Source: Hygrocybe punicea | Taxonomy: Eukaryota; Basidiomycota; Agaricomycetes; Agaricales; Hygrophoraceae | Direction of reading: 5' to 3' | Assembly (NCBI GenBank): GCA_963556145.1 | Contig: OY744466.1 | Location: forward strand, 5,379,820-5,443,819 | DNA: 64,000 nt | In this document: positions 11,390 to 22,536 of the stretch, piece by piece | Position numbering within the stretch: the first letter of the stretch is position 1 | Layout of the letters: each line of letters starts with the position of its first letter | Program-made: the position numbers and the translations under genes | The notes under the pieces: model-generated | Databases searched by the model: none | Told to the model about the DNA's origin: nothing | The model's input: the letters and a program-made list of their open reading frames with translations, nothing else

Positions 11390-12285
11390 ATGGTCTTTAC
11401 ATCATTCCCCCCATATTGTTATGTGCTTTTCTCACCTATATAACTTCATCCTTACTCATGTTTATGGCTTCTCTGGTATCTTTTTTCACTGAAATCAAAT
11501 CATTGCCAGGAAATTTCAGCGAATGAGTAACAGAAATAATCATAGTTTCTGACTTTAATAAAAATTATATCAGAGGGAACATCTATGGAACTTTACATCC
11601 CTCCACTCTCTCAACAAATACTTGACAAGTAGTCCAATTGTTGTCATTATCATTGTCATTATTTATTTACCTGACAACAATCAATCAATCAATCAGTCAA
11701 ACTTTAAATTGGCATTGGTTAAAAGCAAGACACGAAGCCATCATGATAACTGACCAACCACATATTGTTACCTTTTACCCCGATTTAACCCCTGCTTCCG
11801 ACCCCATCTCTGACTCCGCATCCCAAAACAACATCATAACCTGGGTCCGGAACATTATCGAAGACAACCAACGACAGTATCCCAATCCACATGACTACCC
11901 TCATCACCCGATCACCGCCGATACATCATACACGCTCATACAGGCACTCAACAACACCGCACAACACAATCACCGGATCAGTTGCCTGTTGACATCAGAC
12001 CCACAACGCAGCCGTTGGCCACCACGTTGGCACCCCAAAACACATAGACCACGAAGCCAAGCAAGACGCCGTTCATCCCAGAGCTTGTCCTCCTCGCAGC
12101 CACGCATGACGAAGAAGCCGGCCCTAAAGTCATTCAACAGTATTTAATCATGGACAACCGTAGTCAGTAATCTTTAAGTTTAGTCTACCTACTCTTCCCT
12201 TGATCGCTACCACGAAACCCAGACTCCTCCCTCTTCTCTCTTGTTTGTAACCTGCTTCTCTCTTATTACATCCTCGTTTGGTTTA
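11390..12285 (+). other. Stretch with a 169-residue open frame of unknown status
   Basis: An open frame (11638-12147) is rich in Asn, His, Pro and Ser and has no recognised domain. It lies directly upstream of an LTR-like end at 12325, so it may be LTR sequence of a relative of the 18.5-kb element and not a host gene. Confidence 0.35.
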
Positions 12286-12325
12286 TTGTTGCCGGAGTCC
12301 GCCATAAGAACAGCAATCCGTAACA
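12286..12325 (+). repeat. 3' end of an LTR related to the 18.5-kb element
   Basis: The sequence TTGTTGCCGGAG..CCGC ... ATCCGTAACA matches the last about 40 bp of the LTR that ends at 22536, with few differences. The start of this older copy is not definable by eye. Confidence 0.6.
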
Positions 12326-12331
12326 CATATC

Positions 12332-14850
12332 ATGAATTTGTGGCATGCAACTTCAACTGACATCCCTGCATTTTCCACACTTTTTGGACACACATGTCCT
12401 GTTCCTCCTCCTTCTATCATTAAATCTGCGGGACAAACAAAGGTTCTTACACCAGCAGAAAATTTATCAGCAAAGACACTTCTTCAGCTGGAATATCTGG
12501 ATCTCTCCATGTGGGAGCAAGAATTGCCATACAATTTACGATGGTCAGATGTCACCTTGTCCAATTATGGGCCACACACACAAGGACACCCATCGGCCAG
12601 TGTGTACTGGAATGTAGAGGCTATCAATGATGAAATCCCAGAGGAGATCCAATCAGAGATAGATACAAGGGCATATGTAGAGAAGTCCATCATGAGGCCA
12701 GCCCTTGTTGGTTCCATCTGCTTATATGAACTTAGGAAGGCCTTACCTCCCAGTCAATATCCAAAAGGAAATTGGAAGATTGAAGATATCAGCACTATTC
12801 GATTGAGTGGAAGGGCTGATACTGTTGGCATGGAAGTTGTATCAAAGTTGAAAGTAGCTGGCTTCGAATTCAAGACCAACCGTGTCTTAACGAGCCGTAG
12901 CTCTACATCCCAACAAGTTTCTGTTTTGGGGATGATTGGGACTTGGATCACTCCAGGTACCATTGCCACAATGCATCCTAGTGCAAATGAGGGTGGGGAG
13001 GATGGTAATGGTAATGGTGATTCTTCAGACCTAGTGTTCTACAAGGAATCCTGGAAAAAGAAATTGCAAAAAGTCATTTTCCAAGTAAGTGCCAACTATA
13101 TGCCTTCCATATGTATAAACATTATTATATTACAAACTTACAGGTATGGCACCAGCACAAATTGCATGGTTTTGACCATGCTATCATTGCATCTGAACAA
13201 CAATTTGTGTTATTGATTTGCCACAAAGAAAAGATGTCAATCACACATGCATATGGCTGTCGATTGGAAGACCAGAATCTTCAAAGAAGAAGTCTGGTAC
13301 GTCTGGCCCATTTTCTTTCAAATGCAATGTATAAATGATTGAATCGACCTTCTGTCACACAACATGTTGATGTTTTAACCCTTGTGACATCTTTTATAGT
13401 TTGTATCCAAACCTTCGTTTATGTAATTTTTTCATTGATGATGAACCTCCATAGCCATGGCACACTCCAAACCCCATGATTGCCGGAGGATGTGTGCCAT
13501 GTCCATCCAAGTTGGTATGCAGGACTCAGATGCCCAATACAGTAGCATTCAGACTTGAGTCACTCGATAGTCCATGGATCCTGCTGGAGCCATCAGGTTA
13601 TGTTGAGTTTCATAACATTATCAGCAATGGAACCACAGTTCTCTATTGTGGCTGCTATGGCAAGTTCCCTGTGGTGGGCAAAGTAGAGAATGATGATGGG
13701 AATTCAGTTTCTGCTGAGTTGAAAGCATACATGATGCTCTGAGGTCTTCAATACCAAGGAGTACCGTTATGCTATGGGATCTTCAACATAGTAGGCATTG
13801 GGAAGGTACTGCTGCTGTCTGATTGTGGAACCGCATTGGACTCTTTTCAACAATTATTGCTGTTTGCAAAAGTGTTGGCACATCACGTGATTTTCATAAA
13901 AGTGTGCATAACTATGTTTGATTTATTTCCTGATAAATATGCATCAGAGCACTACAACTTGTATGTAAAACTTGTAGAGGTTATTTTTCTGCATGGAATG
14001 GGTGAACTAAAATAAGAATTTGACATATAAATAATTTGAAATACCTAAATTACTCCAAAATCACTGTTTGAATTTTTCTGAGTCATTCAATCTGGATTCA
14101 TGTTTATTTATATGCTAGAAAAGTAGCATGTAATGTTCTTGATGGTTTTGCAAAGAAAAATTACCATTTCAAATCTTGGTTCAAGAATTATAAATATCTT
14201 GAGTTAATCAATATCATATTATTGGACTACACATAATTTACAGGATTAATTTTGGTTCATATCTATACAAAAATACAAAGAACATTACATGCTACTTTTC
14301 TAGCATATAAATAAACATGAATCCAGATTGAATGACTCAGAAAAATTCAAACAGTGATTTTGGAGTAATTTAGGTATTTCAAATTATTTATATGTCAAAT
14401 TCTTATTTTAGTTCACCCATTCCATGCAGAAAAATAACCTCTACAAGTTTTACATACAGGTTGTAGTGCTCTGATGTATATTTATCAAGAAATCAATCAA
14501 ACATAGTTATGCACACTTTTATGAAAATCATGTGATGTGCCAACACTTTTGCAAACAGCAATAACCCCCAGACAGAGGTATATTTAATTTTTGACACTCT
14601 TATGACATGAAGGATTAAAAACAACTGTACAGACACAAGCTGCTGAAGTTAGTCATCGCAATTCACAACTGCAGTGTCATCCATGATGATTTAGATGCAA
14701 GAAATGTGGCCTTGTCATCCTCAGATGACATATCGGTAATTGACTTTGGGCAATCACAATGTGGACATCTTTGCAGAGGTGAACATTGTGATGAACTTGT
14801 GGAACTGTGTCACATTCTTAGAATTGGTTTTCCTGAATCATCATAAGATG
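12332..14850 (+). pseudogene. PD-(D/E)XK nuclease-like plus protein-kinase-like gene, broken
   Basis: Exon 1 (12332-13084) and exon 2 (from 13144, phase 0) encode a region with GRADTVG, then FEFKT about 18 residues later. Downstream comes a Gln-rich helix and a GFDHAIIASEQQFVLL strand. This order fits the Asp...Glu-x-Lys core of PD-(D/E)XK nucleases. From about 13476 a kinase N-lobe follows (VVGKVEN, then SAELKAY), with a hinge-like LLLSDCG block near 13830. After a 711-bp insertion the C-lobe resumes at about 14630 with VIHDDLDARNV (catalytic loop) and VIDFGQS (DFG). The C-lobe ends with an H-x-C...C-x-E-L pattern common in agaricomycete kinases. In-frame stops near 13455 and 13741, plus the insertion, inactivate the gene. 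The architecture resembles nuclease-kinase proteins of the Crinkler/CR class; that comparison is inference. No secretion signal is evident. Confidence 0.6.
13854..14564. mobile_element. 711-bp foldback/MITE-like element with two 287-bp inverted arms
   Basis: Left arm 13854-14140 and right arm 14278-14564 are inverted copies of equal length with few mismatches, around a 137-bp centre. The ends read TTATTGCTGTTTGC and GCAAACAGCAATAA. It sits between the two lobes of the kinase-like relic, so it was inserted there or was captured in an intron. No clear target duplication is visible. The interior has no open frame. Confidence 0.8.
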
Positions 14851-15700
14851 AAGTAACATCTACACCTGGTGAGTTGGTTTTTTATTGATCTTTAGGTGGA
14901 GAATAAGACATGTTAATTATCAAAATCTGAAAAACTAGATAAATTGTCTTTTATTTTGACAACCATCCACAAAGTGTTCACTTGGTTTATTAAATGGATG
15001 ATATCCTGGTGATCATGAATAATCAATCATGATCTGATATGTCTGCCTCTTTAATGTATCTCAGTTACTTCCACATGTTTTTTTTATTTTGGAAATATAG
15101 TAAAGATTTCATCCTTTTGATCTCACAGGACAATTTGAAATCTAGAAATAAATCCCTTCAAGGGCAGACAATGTGGTACAAGATATATTCATCAACTCAG
15201 GAACCATTCGAGCAGTATGTTGGAGGTAAACACTGACTGGGTGGCTGATAGTGTCCAGTTGAGGTGATAAAAGACTTTTTCAAACCTCTAAAAGTTGCAT
15301 GACAGTTTGGTCTTGTATAATTGTAAAGACAATGTGAAGCACGTGATCCAACCTAAATAATATATATATAGGCCACTGGCAGTGTTCTGTTCATTAGGTT
15401 GTGGTCATGCCCATCACAAAACACATTTGTCCCACCACCCTTGGAGCACCATAATTCACAGAATTTCATGGTCCTGTCCCACTGATGGAACTTGGATGCC
15501 ATCTTGGTTCACCAGGTGACGTTTATCTGGATACCACGTCCCTGACCATATGGTATCTCTCATCTGATTGGATCCCCTGGACTGCACTGTCCAGGAATAG
15601 CCTGCATCCATGTGATTCAAAATGTTTCTTAGCACTGAAAGCCAACTGATTTGCTTGGAATAATATTGCCCTGTATGCTGATAGCAAATTTTTTGCAAGG
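14851..15700. other. AT-rich stretch without a recognisable gene
   Basis: Only short open frames on both strands are present (for example 15039-15236 plus, 15456-15698 minus), with no domain signal. A TATATATATA run lies near 15360. Confidence 0.35.
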
Positions 15701-15703
15701 GAC

Positions 15704-17262
15704 TTGTTTGGTGTTAACTTTTCAGCTGCTGTGTTGGTTAAAACATATCACTCTTCTGCAATAAGGAATTTGGAGGAAGTCAGCACCCCTACTTCCAGTG
15801 TTCTGCAACAACAAATCCAACCAAATGCTTTGGATGATGTTGATATGGAGGCATTTGTGGATGAGAGTAGCATGGTTACCATCCTGAACTTTGGTTAGTG
15901 CATCATCACATCACAATCACATCAATTTCCAGGCAAGGAAATAAAAGAACCCATCATATTCCAGCATCTTCAAGTAATCATTATACATCTGATGTTTTTG
16001 GAAACCAATTTCCACAAGGCTGCCCAACAGTAGATTGGCCATCCCTTGAACTTCGAACATGTTTGCCATTCATTCAGTGGGACAACAATGATCTTGTTGG
16101 TGTTCATTCTGATTCAAGAAACAAAACAAGTTTAACCCAAACTACTTGATTCATTTAGGATAGTCAGACGGTACAGTTCCTGGCAGGATTGCCAAAAGCC
16201 AATGACGCCAGCAATGCAATTGTTACATATTTGGACCTGCCATCATCACTCAAACCCAGTCATGGTGAATCCAAAAATGTTTCCAACATTGATGTCGAAT
16301 TGGAAATGGATTTTTTAAGAAGTATTAGAAACAGCATGGCTCATAATATGCCAGTTGTGGTTAGAGGCTGGCAGCCAGAGTTGCAAATGGCTTTCAGTAT
16401 CCAAAATTTCCAACAAATTGGACACCATCTGGATCAACCAGTGGAATTTCAAGGTTAAAATGATAACAGTAATGGACTTTACCAATGCTCAAAATATTCA
16501 TATTATTTAGATGCCAGTTTACAAGGAAACAAAGTTCATGCCCACAGCAGCCTTCGAGATTTCATTGAAATGGCAGATGACCCCACAATCTGTGGAAATT
16601 TTCTGGATTCATGTATGCTGATATTAGAAGGTCCATCTTGGTTGGGGTTCGTATGTTTTGTTTGCAGTTAGTTATACTTACTTAGACATCTAACATGGGC
16701 ATAGGCATTTAAGAGACAACATCAACACCTTGGAGATTACCATGCATGGGGAATATGGAAAACCCAACATTGACTGTGTAGGGCCAAAATACATTTTGAT
16801 ATGTGGAGACAGCAAGGATGGGAACTACACACTCATGGTGGATTTCTTACCTATCCGCATCATGATGTGGCTGGTCTCTGTACATATATGTATGTCAGGG
16901 CCAGGGCCAGGATCTGGACATTCATACATCCACAACTTGAGGATTACAAGTCCTGGGATGAATTATTTTTATGCCAAGACAGGTCAGGTTCATATGGACA
17001 CTATCAAAGCATAAAACCTATTGCTACAATTCTGCTGGAGCCTGCTGAAGTACTGTTCATTCACTGTTTTGTTTGTCACAGCCTATGCACTGGAACTAAA
17101 CAAATATGCTGCAGTTTACAACTGCCTGGTCTATACCACATGGTGTACACCTCTATCAAAGGCACAAGTACTGGAGGCCATTTCGACATGTATGAAATGA
17201 TGCACTTGACAGAGCTTTCATGGTCATACAATATTTCTCTGGATCAAGATGGCCTCCTCTGA
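15704..17262 (+). pseudogene. JmjC-domain protein relic (agaricomycete type)
   Basis: Pieces in order: 15704-15897; about 16165-16455 (QTVQFLAGLPKAND through MPVVVRGWQPELQ); about 16510-16650 (HAHSSLRDFIEMADD...LILEGPSWLGF); and about 16730-17262. The last piece carries GGFLTYPHHDVAGLCTY, whose His-x-Asp fits the JmjC iron site, and later PGLYHMVYTSIKGTSTGGHF, with the distal His and the Gly-Gly-His-Phe block seen in many mushroom JmjC proteins. JmjC proteins are 2-oxoglutarate/Fe(II) oxygenases, often histone demethylases. The iron-site block and the upstream block MHGEYGKPNIDC lie in different frames with no obvious splice junction, so I call it decayed. The substrate is unknown. Confidence 0.65.
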
Positions 17263-17599
17263 TCAGCATTTTCTACAGATTCTGCACACCCGGACCTGCC
17301 TCACTTTGCTGCAAGAATGGTTTTGGCACTTCCTTATATGATAAATGAACGAGGTCAGCACAATACCCCTATCTACAAAACTGTGATAAAATCATGACAA
17401 TGAAATGAATGATGATGTTCACAGTTTTTCACAAACAACCTCTTTATTCTCTACTCTACATTGTCAAATCTGAAAAATTGAAATACCCACGATTGTGCCC
17501 AACGTCCAACATTGTCGATGATGAAATATCATCTGAGATTCATGCTGCCTATGTCATGGCCGAATTTATCTGGAAAAGATGGAAACTAAAGTAGCATGA

Positions 17600-17970
17600 C
17601 ATCAAAAAGTATGTAGTAGCTTTACTGCAATGTTGGAGTGACCTTGGCGAAGATCTGGATCTGTCTTTCATCAAGGAATTTTGTACAATAGAATAAGGCA
17701 CTGGTTGTATCAAGTTAGATATGTAACTACCTCCCTTCATCATTTATCACTAGTTGCTAAGCCCTCTCTCTGGCATGGAGAAACTTTTAGTGTAGTTTGA
17801 CTGAGTTGGTTTGATATTATGGATTTTGCTCAATAAAAAAGCATCATCATTCATTATGTATATATCTCATGCAAAAATTTGCAATGCCCTTACCCTTCCT
17901 TCTTTTACCTAACAGGATCAGGATTGATCCCATACATAAGAAAGGGAAATAAATTCCAAAAATTTGCAAT
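17600..17970. other. AT-rich stretch without a recognisable gene
   Basis: I see no open frame over 65 residues with coding character and no repeat boundary. Confidence 0.4.
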
Positions 17971-18149
17971 TTTCAGTAGGAATGAGTGCTGTGCCCGCTA
18001 CATGTTGAAGTAGGTTGCACAGCACTGACTGAACCAAGGGGGATTACACACCCCCATGATCCTAAGCCCCAGAGCCCCCAAGTACCAAGATGGGTGGCAC
18101 TCATTGCTGAGGTCCCTCCACATGCAATGGTTTCCAACTTTGTTATCAT

Positions 18150-18450
18150 TGTGATCACCTGCCCAGTCACAATGGACAAAGGGTACCATGATCCCCACAC
18201 ACTGTTGCTGTCTAGCTGGACAAGCAGGGTGTGGACACAAATGAATAACTTCATAATCATCCCACCCTGTCATGACAGACAAGGGTATGGATGATCTCCA
18301 CACAACACACCCATTGCTTGCTGTCCAGCTGGACAAGCAGATAGTGCATATGGCACACGATATGAATAACTCATCTGCCCTGTCACGACGGACAAGGGTA
18401 GAAAATTCTGCAACACAATAATGCTGTCCAGCTGGACAAGCATATGTATG
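18150..18450. repeat. Minisatellite, period about 103-115 bp, interrupted by the LTR element and resuming at 22537
   Basis: AGCTGGACAAGCA begins at 18214, 18327 and 18430. The block CTGTCAYGACRGACAAGGG recurs near 18161 (diverged), 18264 and 18379, and again at about 22554 and 22597 to the right of the LTR element. The array was therefore split by the insertion. Confidence 0.75.
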
Positions 18451-18780
18451 CACAGTGTTACGTTTCCAGCTCCGCTTCCAACCCCGATGCCCATTCCGAT
18501 ACCCACCATGACGATTCTGCACTGCACACCTTCCTTTTTCATTTCTTTTTGTCCTTTGTCTTCTTTTCATTGTCATTGTTTCTTCTTTTGGACATCCTTG
18601 TATTTTCTTGTTCTTGTTCTCTTCTTTCCCTTCTTCTAGAACAATCCAGACCGACCATGGACATATCCCACGTGACCTTGCTGTACCCGAATAGTCTCCT
18701 TGCCGACGGACATCATTGCTATTGTCTTTTCCCTTGCCCTGACATATTGTTGACTTCATCCCACGACAAACCGATTTACA

Positions 18781-18951
18781 ATGGCTGTACTCCCAACACA
18801 GCTAATTACCGTAATCATCATTGGCAGCATCGCCATCACCTTCCTGATCGGTTTTTACCTTGTTATGTTCTATCTTTGGCATCGGTACCGAAACCCTTCT
18901 GCCATCAATACTTCCGACTTCCACCTTGACAATATATCGACACGTAATTGA
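18781..18951 (+). CDS. 56-residue single-pass membrane microprotein inside the LTR (left copy)
   Basis: A short ATG-to-TGA frame encodes MAVLPTQL, then a strongly hydrophobic helix of about 25 residues (residues 8-32: Ile, Val, Leu, Phe, Gly), then a positively charged HRYR border and a polar tail. That is a good type III or tail-in single-pass membrane peptide. It lies within the LTR, so both LTR copies carry it. The frame is too short for usual gene callers. No similarity is recognised. It may be a chance frame, but the hydrophobic helix followed by basic residues is orderly. Confidence 0.35.
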   Translation: MAVLPTQLITVIIIGSIAITFLIGFYLVMFYLWHRYRNPSAINTSDFHLDNISTRN

Positions 18952-19379
18952 CAATTGCCATACCTGGATATATGGTTGGCAAACCTCTGCCCCCCAGACC
19001 ACCCATACCCATGGCCTGACCGCCGGTCCTGGAGTGACCCCTACGTTTGGTGTTTGCTCGACCGTCCTGACGACTGGGTTGACTATATTAGTTGGAACGA
19101 TCCTCGCATTCCCCACCTGGTCACCATCCACGATATTTTCCTTGGTCCTATCTTACGGGAACTACATCGACTTCGCAACCGTCTACGGCCTACCGCACAA
19201 AGAAATCATCGCATTCAGACCCTCATCCACGAATTACAAGTTCTCCTCGATTTTGACGTACCATTCCATCGACTTGTTGTTCGCATCCCCGCTCCTCGTC
19301 TTGCACCCGTACCCCAGAATCATCGTGACACACGTATCGTCCAGCATCCTCGACACCGTCCCCACCGTCGACATCGACA

Positions 19380-19871
19380 ATGAGTCTCGACGTACCCTTT
19401 ATCTTCGATGATCTGGACAATGAGCTGTATTTTGGTGCAGTAAACATTTGCGGTGAAGAACATCCGACTCCCCCCACTGATGACTTTGATGCGTACATGG
19501 ACAGTCTCACTGATCTCCCGACACCCCCTCGAAAAATAACCCACCAACTGCATATAGAGATGGATGATGAATACCAAGCATGGTTGTATTCTCCACCTCT
19601 TGTCTCGCTCCAAACCCAGTCACGTCGCCGCTCTCCACTTCTTCCCCAATCCCAGAAAAAGAAACTTGACCGTGCACACCGTTCTGACGGCCATAACATG
19701 CAGAACAAACGTTCGAGACATGGGACCAAAGAACCCGATTATCATCGTCATGCCTTATTTCGTGCAATGCATGAGCGTATGGTGAAGGGGAAGGAGAATG
19801 ACATCCATGGATTGGATTGGAGATTGATGTTGTTTGTGAAAGGATACACCCCCGTCATGTATGATGCATAG
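19380..19871 (+). CDS. 163-residue unknown protein in the interior of the long-LTR element
   Basis: This is a complete frame from ATG (MSLDVPFIFDDLDNELYFG) to TAG. The first about 60 residues are acidic, followed by a Pro-rich segment (LTDLPTPPRK). A basic middle stretch (QSRRRSPLLPQSQKKKLDR) looks like a bipartite nuclear-localisation signal, and the C-terminal third is helix-prone. No known domain is recognised. It lies in the position of a 3' accessory gene, between the deletion junction and the polypurine tract. Confidence 0.45.
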   Translation: MSLDVPFIFDDLDNELYFGAVNICGEEHPTPPTDDFDAYMDSLTDLPTPPRKITHQLHIEMDDEYQAWLYSPPLVSLQTQSRRRSPLLPQSQKKKLDRAHRSDGHNMQNKRSRHGTKEPDYHRHALFRAMHERMVKGKENDIHGLDWRLMLFVKGYTPVMYDA

Positions 19872-19958
19872 AATGAACTTTCCCTTAATACCCAGAAACA
19901 GAACAGAAGAAACAGAAATGGAATGGACAGATGGAACATGACCATAGAGAAACATGTA

Positions 19959-20038
19959 GCAGGTTCTCTCACCAGCTATACAAATAAGAGACGAAGCAGC
20001 AGGTTCTCTCACCAGCTATATAAATAAGAGATGAATAT
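19959..20038 (+). repeat. Two tandem copies of a 40-bp unit
   Basis: GCAGGTTCTCTCACCAGCTA occurs at 19959 and 19999 with near-identical continuation. It lies in the noncoding interior of the long-LTR element, downstream of the 163-residue frame. The rest of 19872-20865 holds no recognisable gene. Confidence 0.75.
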
Positions 20039-20865
20039 CCGAAATGATATAAGATCTATGACCCCCAGACGCATGCATGATCGCTGTAAGCCGCAGAACA
20101 AACCTTGATGTCTATGGACACCAGAACTGAACCAGAAGGATACTGGTTATCAAACCAATGACCTCCAATCCCATGTGGAAAGGAATCCAATGTGCTGCTG
20201 ACCAGTATGGCAGTAAATGCACCAGAAAAAGAAACAGTGAAGAATGAATCCCTATCCGAAACCCTTTGCCAATGTATGACTTGGAACTGGCAACTCTTTC
20301 ACTTCCCTTAACCCGAATTCCCAAACATCTTCTGACCGACACCAGACCCTGTTGCATTCATGGAATATGAAGAAATCTCGCACACCATTTGAGTGTAGGA
20401 AATCCACGATCAGTCAACAACACCGATATCTGAAACGATATAAATCTATGCCCATTCAAGTATCCGTAATGACTATAAACTTCTGACACCCAGAACTCCC
20501 CTCATCCCCAAAACGCCGACCACCTACTCCCCTTCAGACCGACCCCTCACTCCTTCCAACCCCGACACCCTTGACGATTTAATGACAAAGAAACAACAAC
20601 CCCTGATTATTGAAAATGACAAAAAATGACAAAAAACCAATTGGACGAACCTGAATATATTTCTTTTGTAACCCTTGTAACTCAGTAACGTCTTCATGAT
20701 TTATGATTTGATGACCTTTGGACTGACATTTTTTCCTTCTTCATGTTTTTGTTTTCTTGCCGACCTTGATAGCGTCGTTAAACTGTCTGTTCTTTCCTTG
20801 TAATTTTTTTCCTTGTTCTTTATTCTTCTGGTTAATCGGGACGATTCCCCTTGTTCCGGGGGTAT

Positions 20866-22536
20866 TGTTACGTTTCCAGCTCCGCTTCCAACCCCGATGC
20901 CCATTCCGATACCCACCATGACGATTCTGCACTGCACACCTTCCTTTTTCATTTCTTTTTGTCCTTTGTCTTCTTTTCATTGTCATTGTTTCTTCTTTTG
21001 GACATCCTTGTATTTTCTTGTTCTTGTTCTCTTCTTTCCCTTCTTCTAGAACAATCCAGACCGACCATGGACATATCCCACGTGACCTTGCTGTACCCGA
21101 ATAGTCTCCTTGCCGACGGACATCATTGCTATTGTCTTTTCCCTTGCCCTGACATATTGTTGACTTCATCCCACGACAAACCGATTTACAATGGCTGTAC
21201 TCCCAACACAGCTAATTACCGTAATCATCATTGGCAGCATCGCCATCACCTTCCTGATCGGTTTTTACCTTGTTATGTTCTATCTTTGGCATCGGTACCG
21301 AAACCCTTCTGCCATCAATACTTCCGACTTCCACCTTGACAATATATCGACACGTAATTGACAATTGCCATACCTGGATATATGGTTTCCACTTTCGTAC
21401 CCTGTGCCTACCATTATCCTCCCTGACGATCTGACGACATTCCTCACCTGCATGCGAACTCTGAACAATCCCCGATCACAAGACATTTCACTGTTCTCTC
21501 TAATCCGACCATCGCCGAAGCACATTCTTTTGGACTTCGACCACAGACCATACGACTTCCCAAACAGTGAACCAACCCCTATCGCATATTGTTCGCACGA
21601 CATCGCTTCATTGCAGTACCCGACGACTTGTTCCCACAGCTTGTCACCTGTGCCATGACTCGAAACCTGGACCCACATTCATTTACCCTTTTCCATCTAT
21701 AACCTTGATATCTCCCACACTCGTTTACAACAATACCCTTTCTTGGATGAATACCGACATCAGGTGGACTGCATTGTTCCACAGACAGGACAAGACATCA
21801 CCCCTCGATACGTCATTGACACAGACATCGTCATCCGGTACAGCTTATGCTGTTCACATGTCCAACCTCGACTATCCCACCATCCTAGTTGGTTTTCCCT
21901 CCATACATTCCTTTGTTTTCCTTTATACCGACCTTGTCGCTATGTCCCTGCTACCTCAAGACACTCTCATCACCAATCCTACACTGGACGATACCCATCT
22001 TCGACCCGACCATGCAATGCACTTGCCAAACTGCGTACTTGCCCATTACAGCAAGTGTAGACCCCGAATTGGCAATTCTGCATGTCACATGATCCGATGA
22101 CAAATCATCCGAGTCATCTGGACCTCTTCTATCCTCAACGACACCCGGGCCTCCAGTTGGATCGCGAGAACATCGACATGAGGACGCCTCATGTATGCCT
22201 CATGGTGAACACATGGTAGAGTTGGACATGTTGTGGCTTCATGGTTGTATTCCTATTTACCTCCCCTCAAGACCAGCCACTATATGTACTGTTCTTGTTG
22301 TTGGTTCGGACTTTTTCTTCTTTTCCTTTCCTTACGTTTAGTCTGGTTCTTGGGGCAGACTCATCTTGTTTTGGGTAACCCCCACGGCTCGCAATGACAT
22401 TAGACCTTGACCCCCCCTTCTTAGCAGTGTTGTCTTCGCTGTAAGCAACAATGAAAGCTGCTGTTCTCCCCTCTGGAAGCCGATCCCCTGTTAAGTTGAT
22501 TGTTGCCGGAGCCCGCTGCAGAAGCGATCCGTAACA
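20866..22536 (+). repeat. Complete 1671-bp 3' LTR of the long-LTR element
   Basis: It is bounded by TGTTACG and CGTAACA. Its first 522 bp are duplicated at 18456-18977, and it contains a second copy of the 56-residue membrane-peptide frame at 21191-21361. Other open frames inside it (for example 21567-22100) have no recognised domain. Confidence 0.75.
21191..21361 (+). CDS. 56-residue single-pass membrane microprotein inside the LTR (right copy)
   Basis: This is an identical copy of the frame at 18781-18951, offset by 2410 bp. The same membrane helix and basic border are present. Confidence 0.35.
   Translation: MAVLPTQLITVIIIGSIAITFLIGFYLVMFYLWHRYRNPSAINTSDFHLDNISTRN

Larger units (their letters stand above)
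18456..22536 (+). mobile_element. Young, internally deleted long-LTR retroelement with 5-bp target duplication CACAG
   Basis: The element starts TGTTACG at 18456 and ends CGTAACA at 22536. CACAG lies immediately left (18451-18455) and right (22537-22541). The right LTR is 20866-22536 (1671 bp) and is preceded by the polypurine-like tract GGGGGTAT. The left end matches only the first 522 bp of that LTR (18456-18977 against 20866-21387), apparently with no difference, and then jumps to other sequence. The simplest reading is a deletion that removed the rest of the 5' LTR, the primer site and gag-pol, leaving the 3' part of the interior (18978-20865). The LTR identity and intact target duplication imply a recent insertion, so mobilising machinery should exist elsewhere in the genome. 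A collapsed assembly could mimic this. Confidence 0.75.

Noticed and set aside
18150..18450. CRISPR-like array of spaced repeats
   Set aside because: The period of about 103-115 bp, diverged units, no constant spacers and an evident fungal context make it a minisatellite.
18955..19383. 142-residue frame continuing from the LTR into the element interior
   Set aside because: It has no ATG (it opens at TTG) and its composition is Arg/His/Pro-rich without domain. It crosses the deletion junction and is probably chance.
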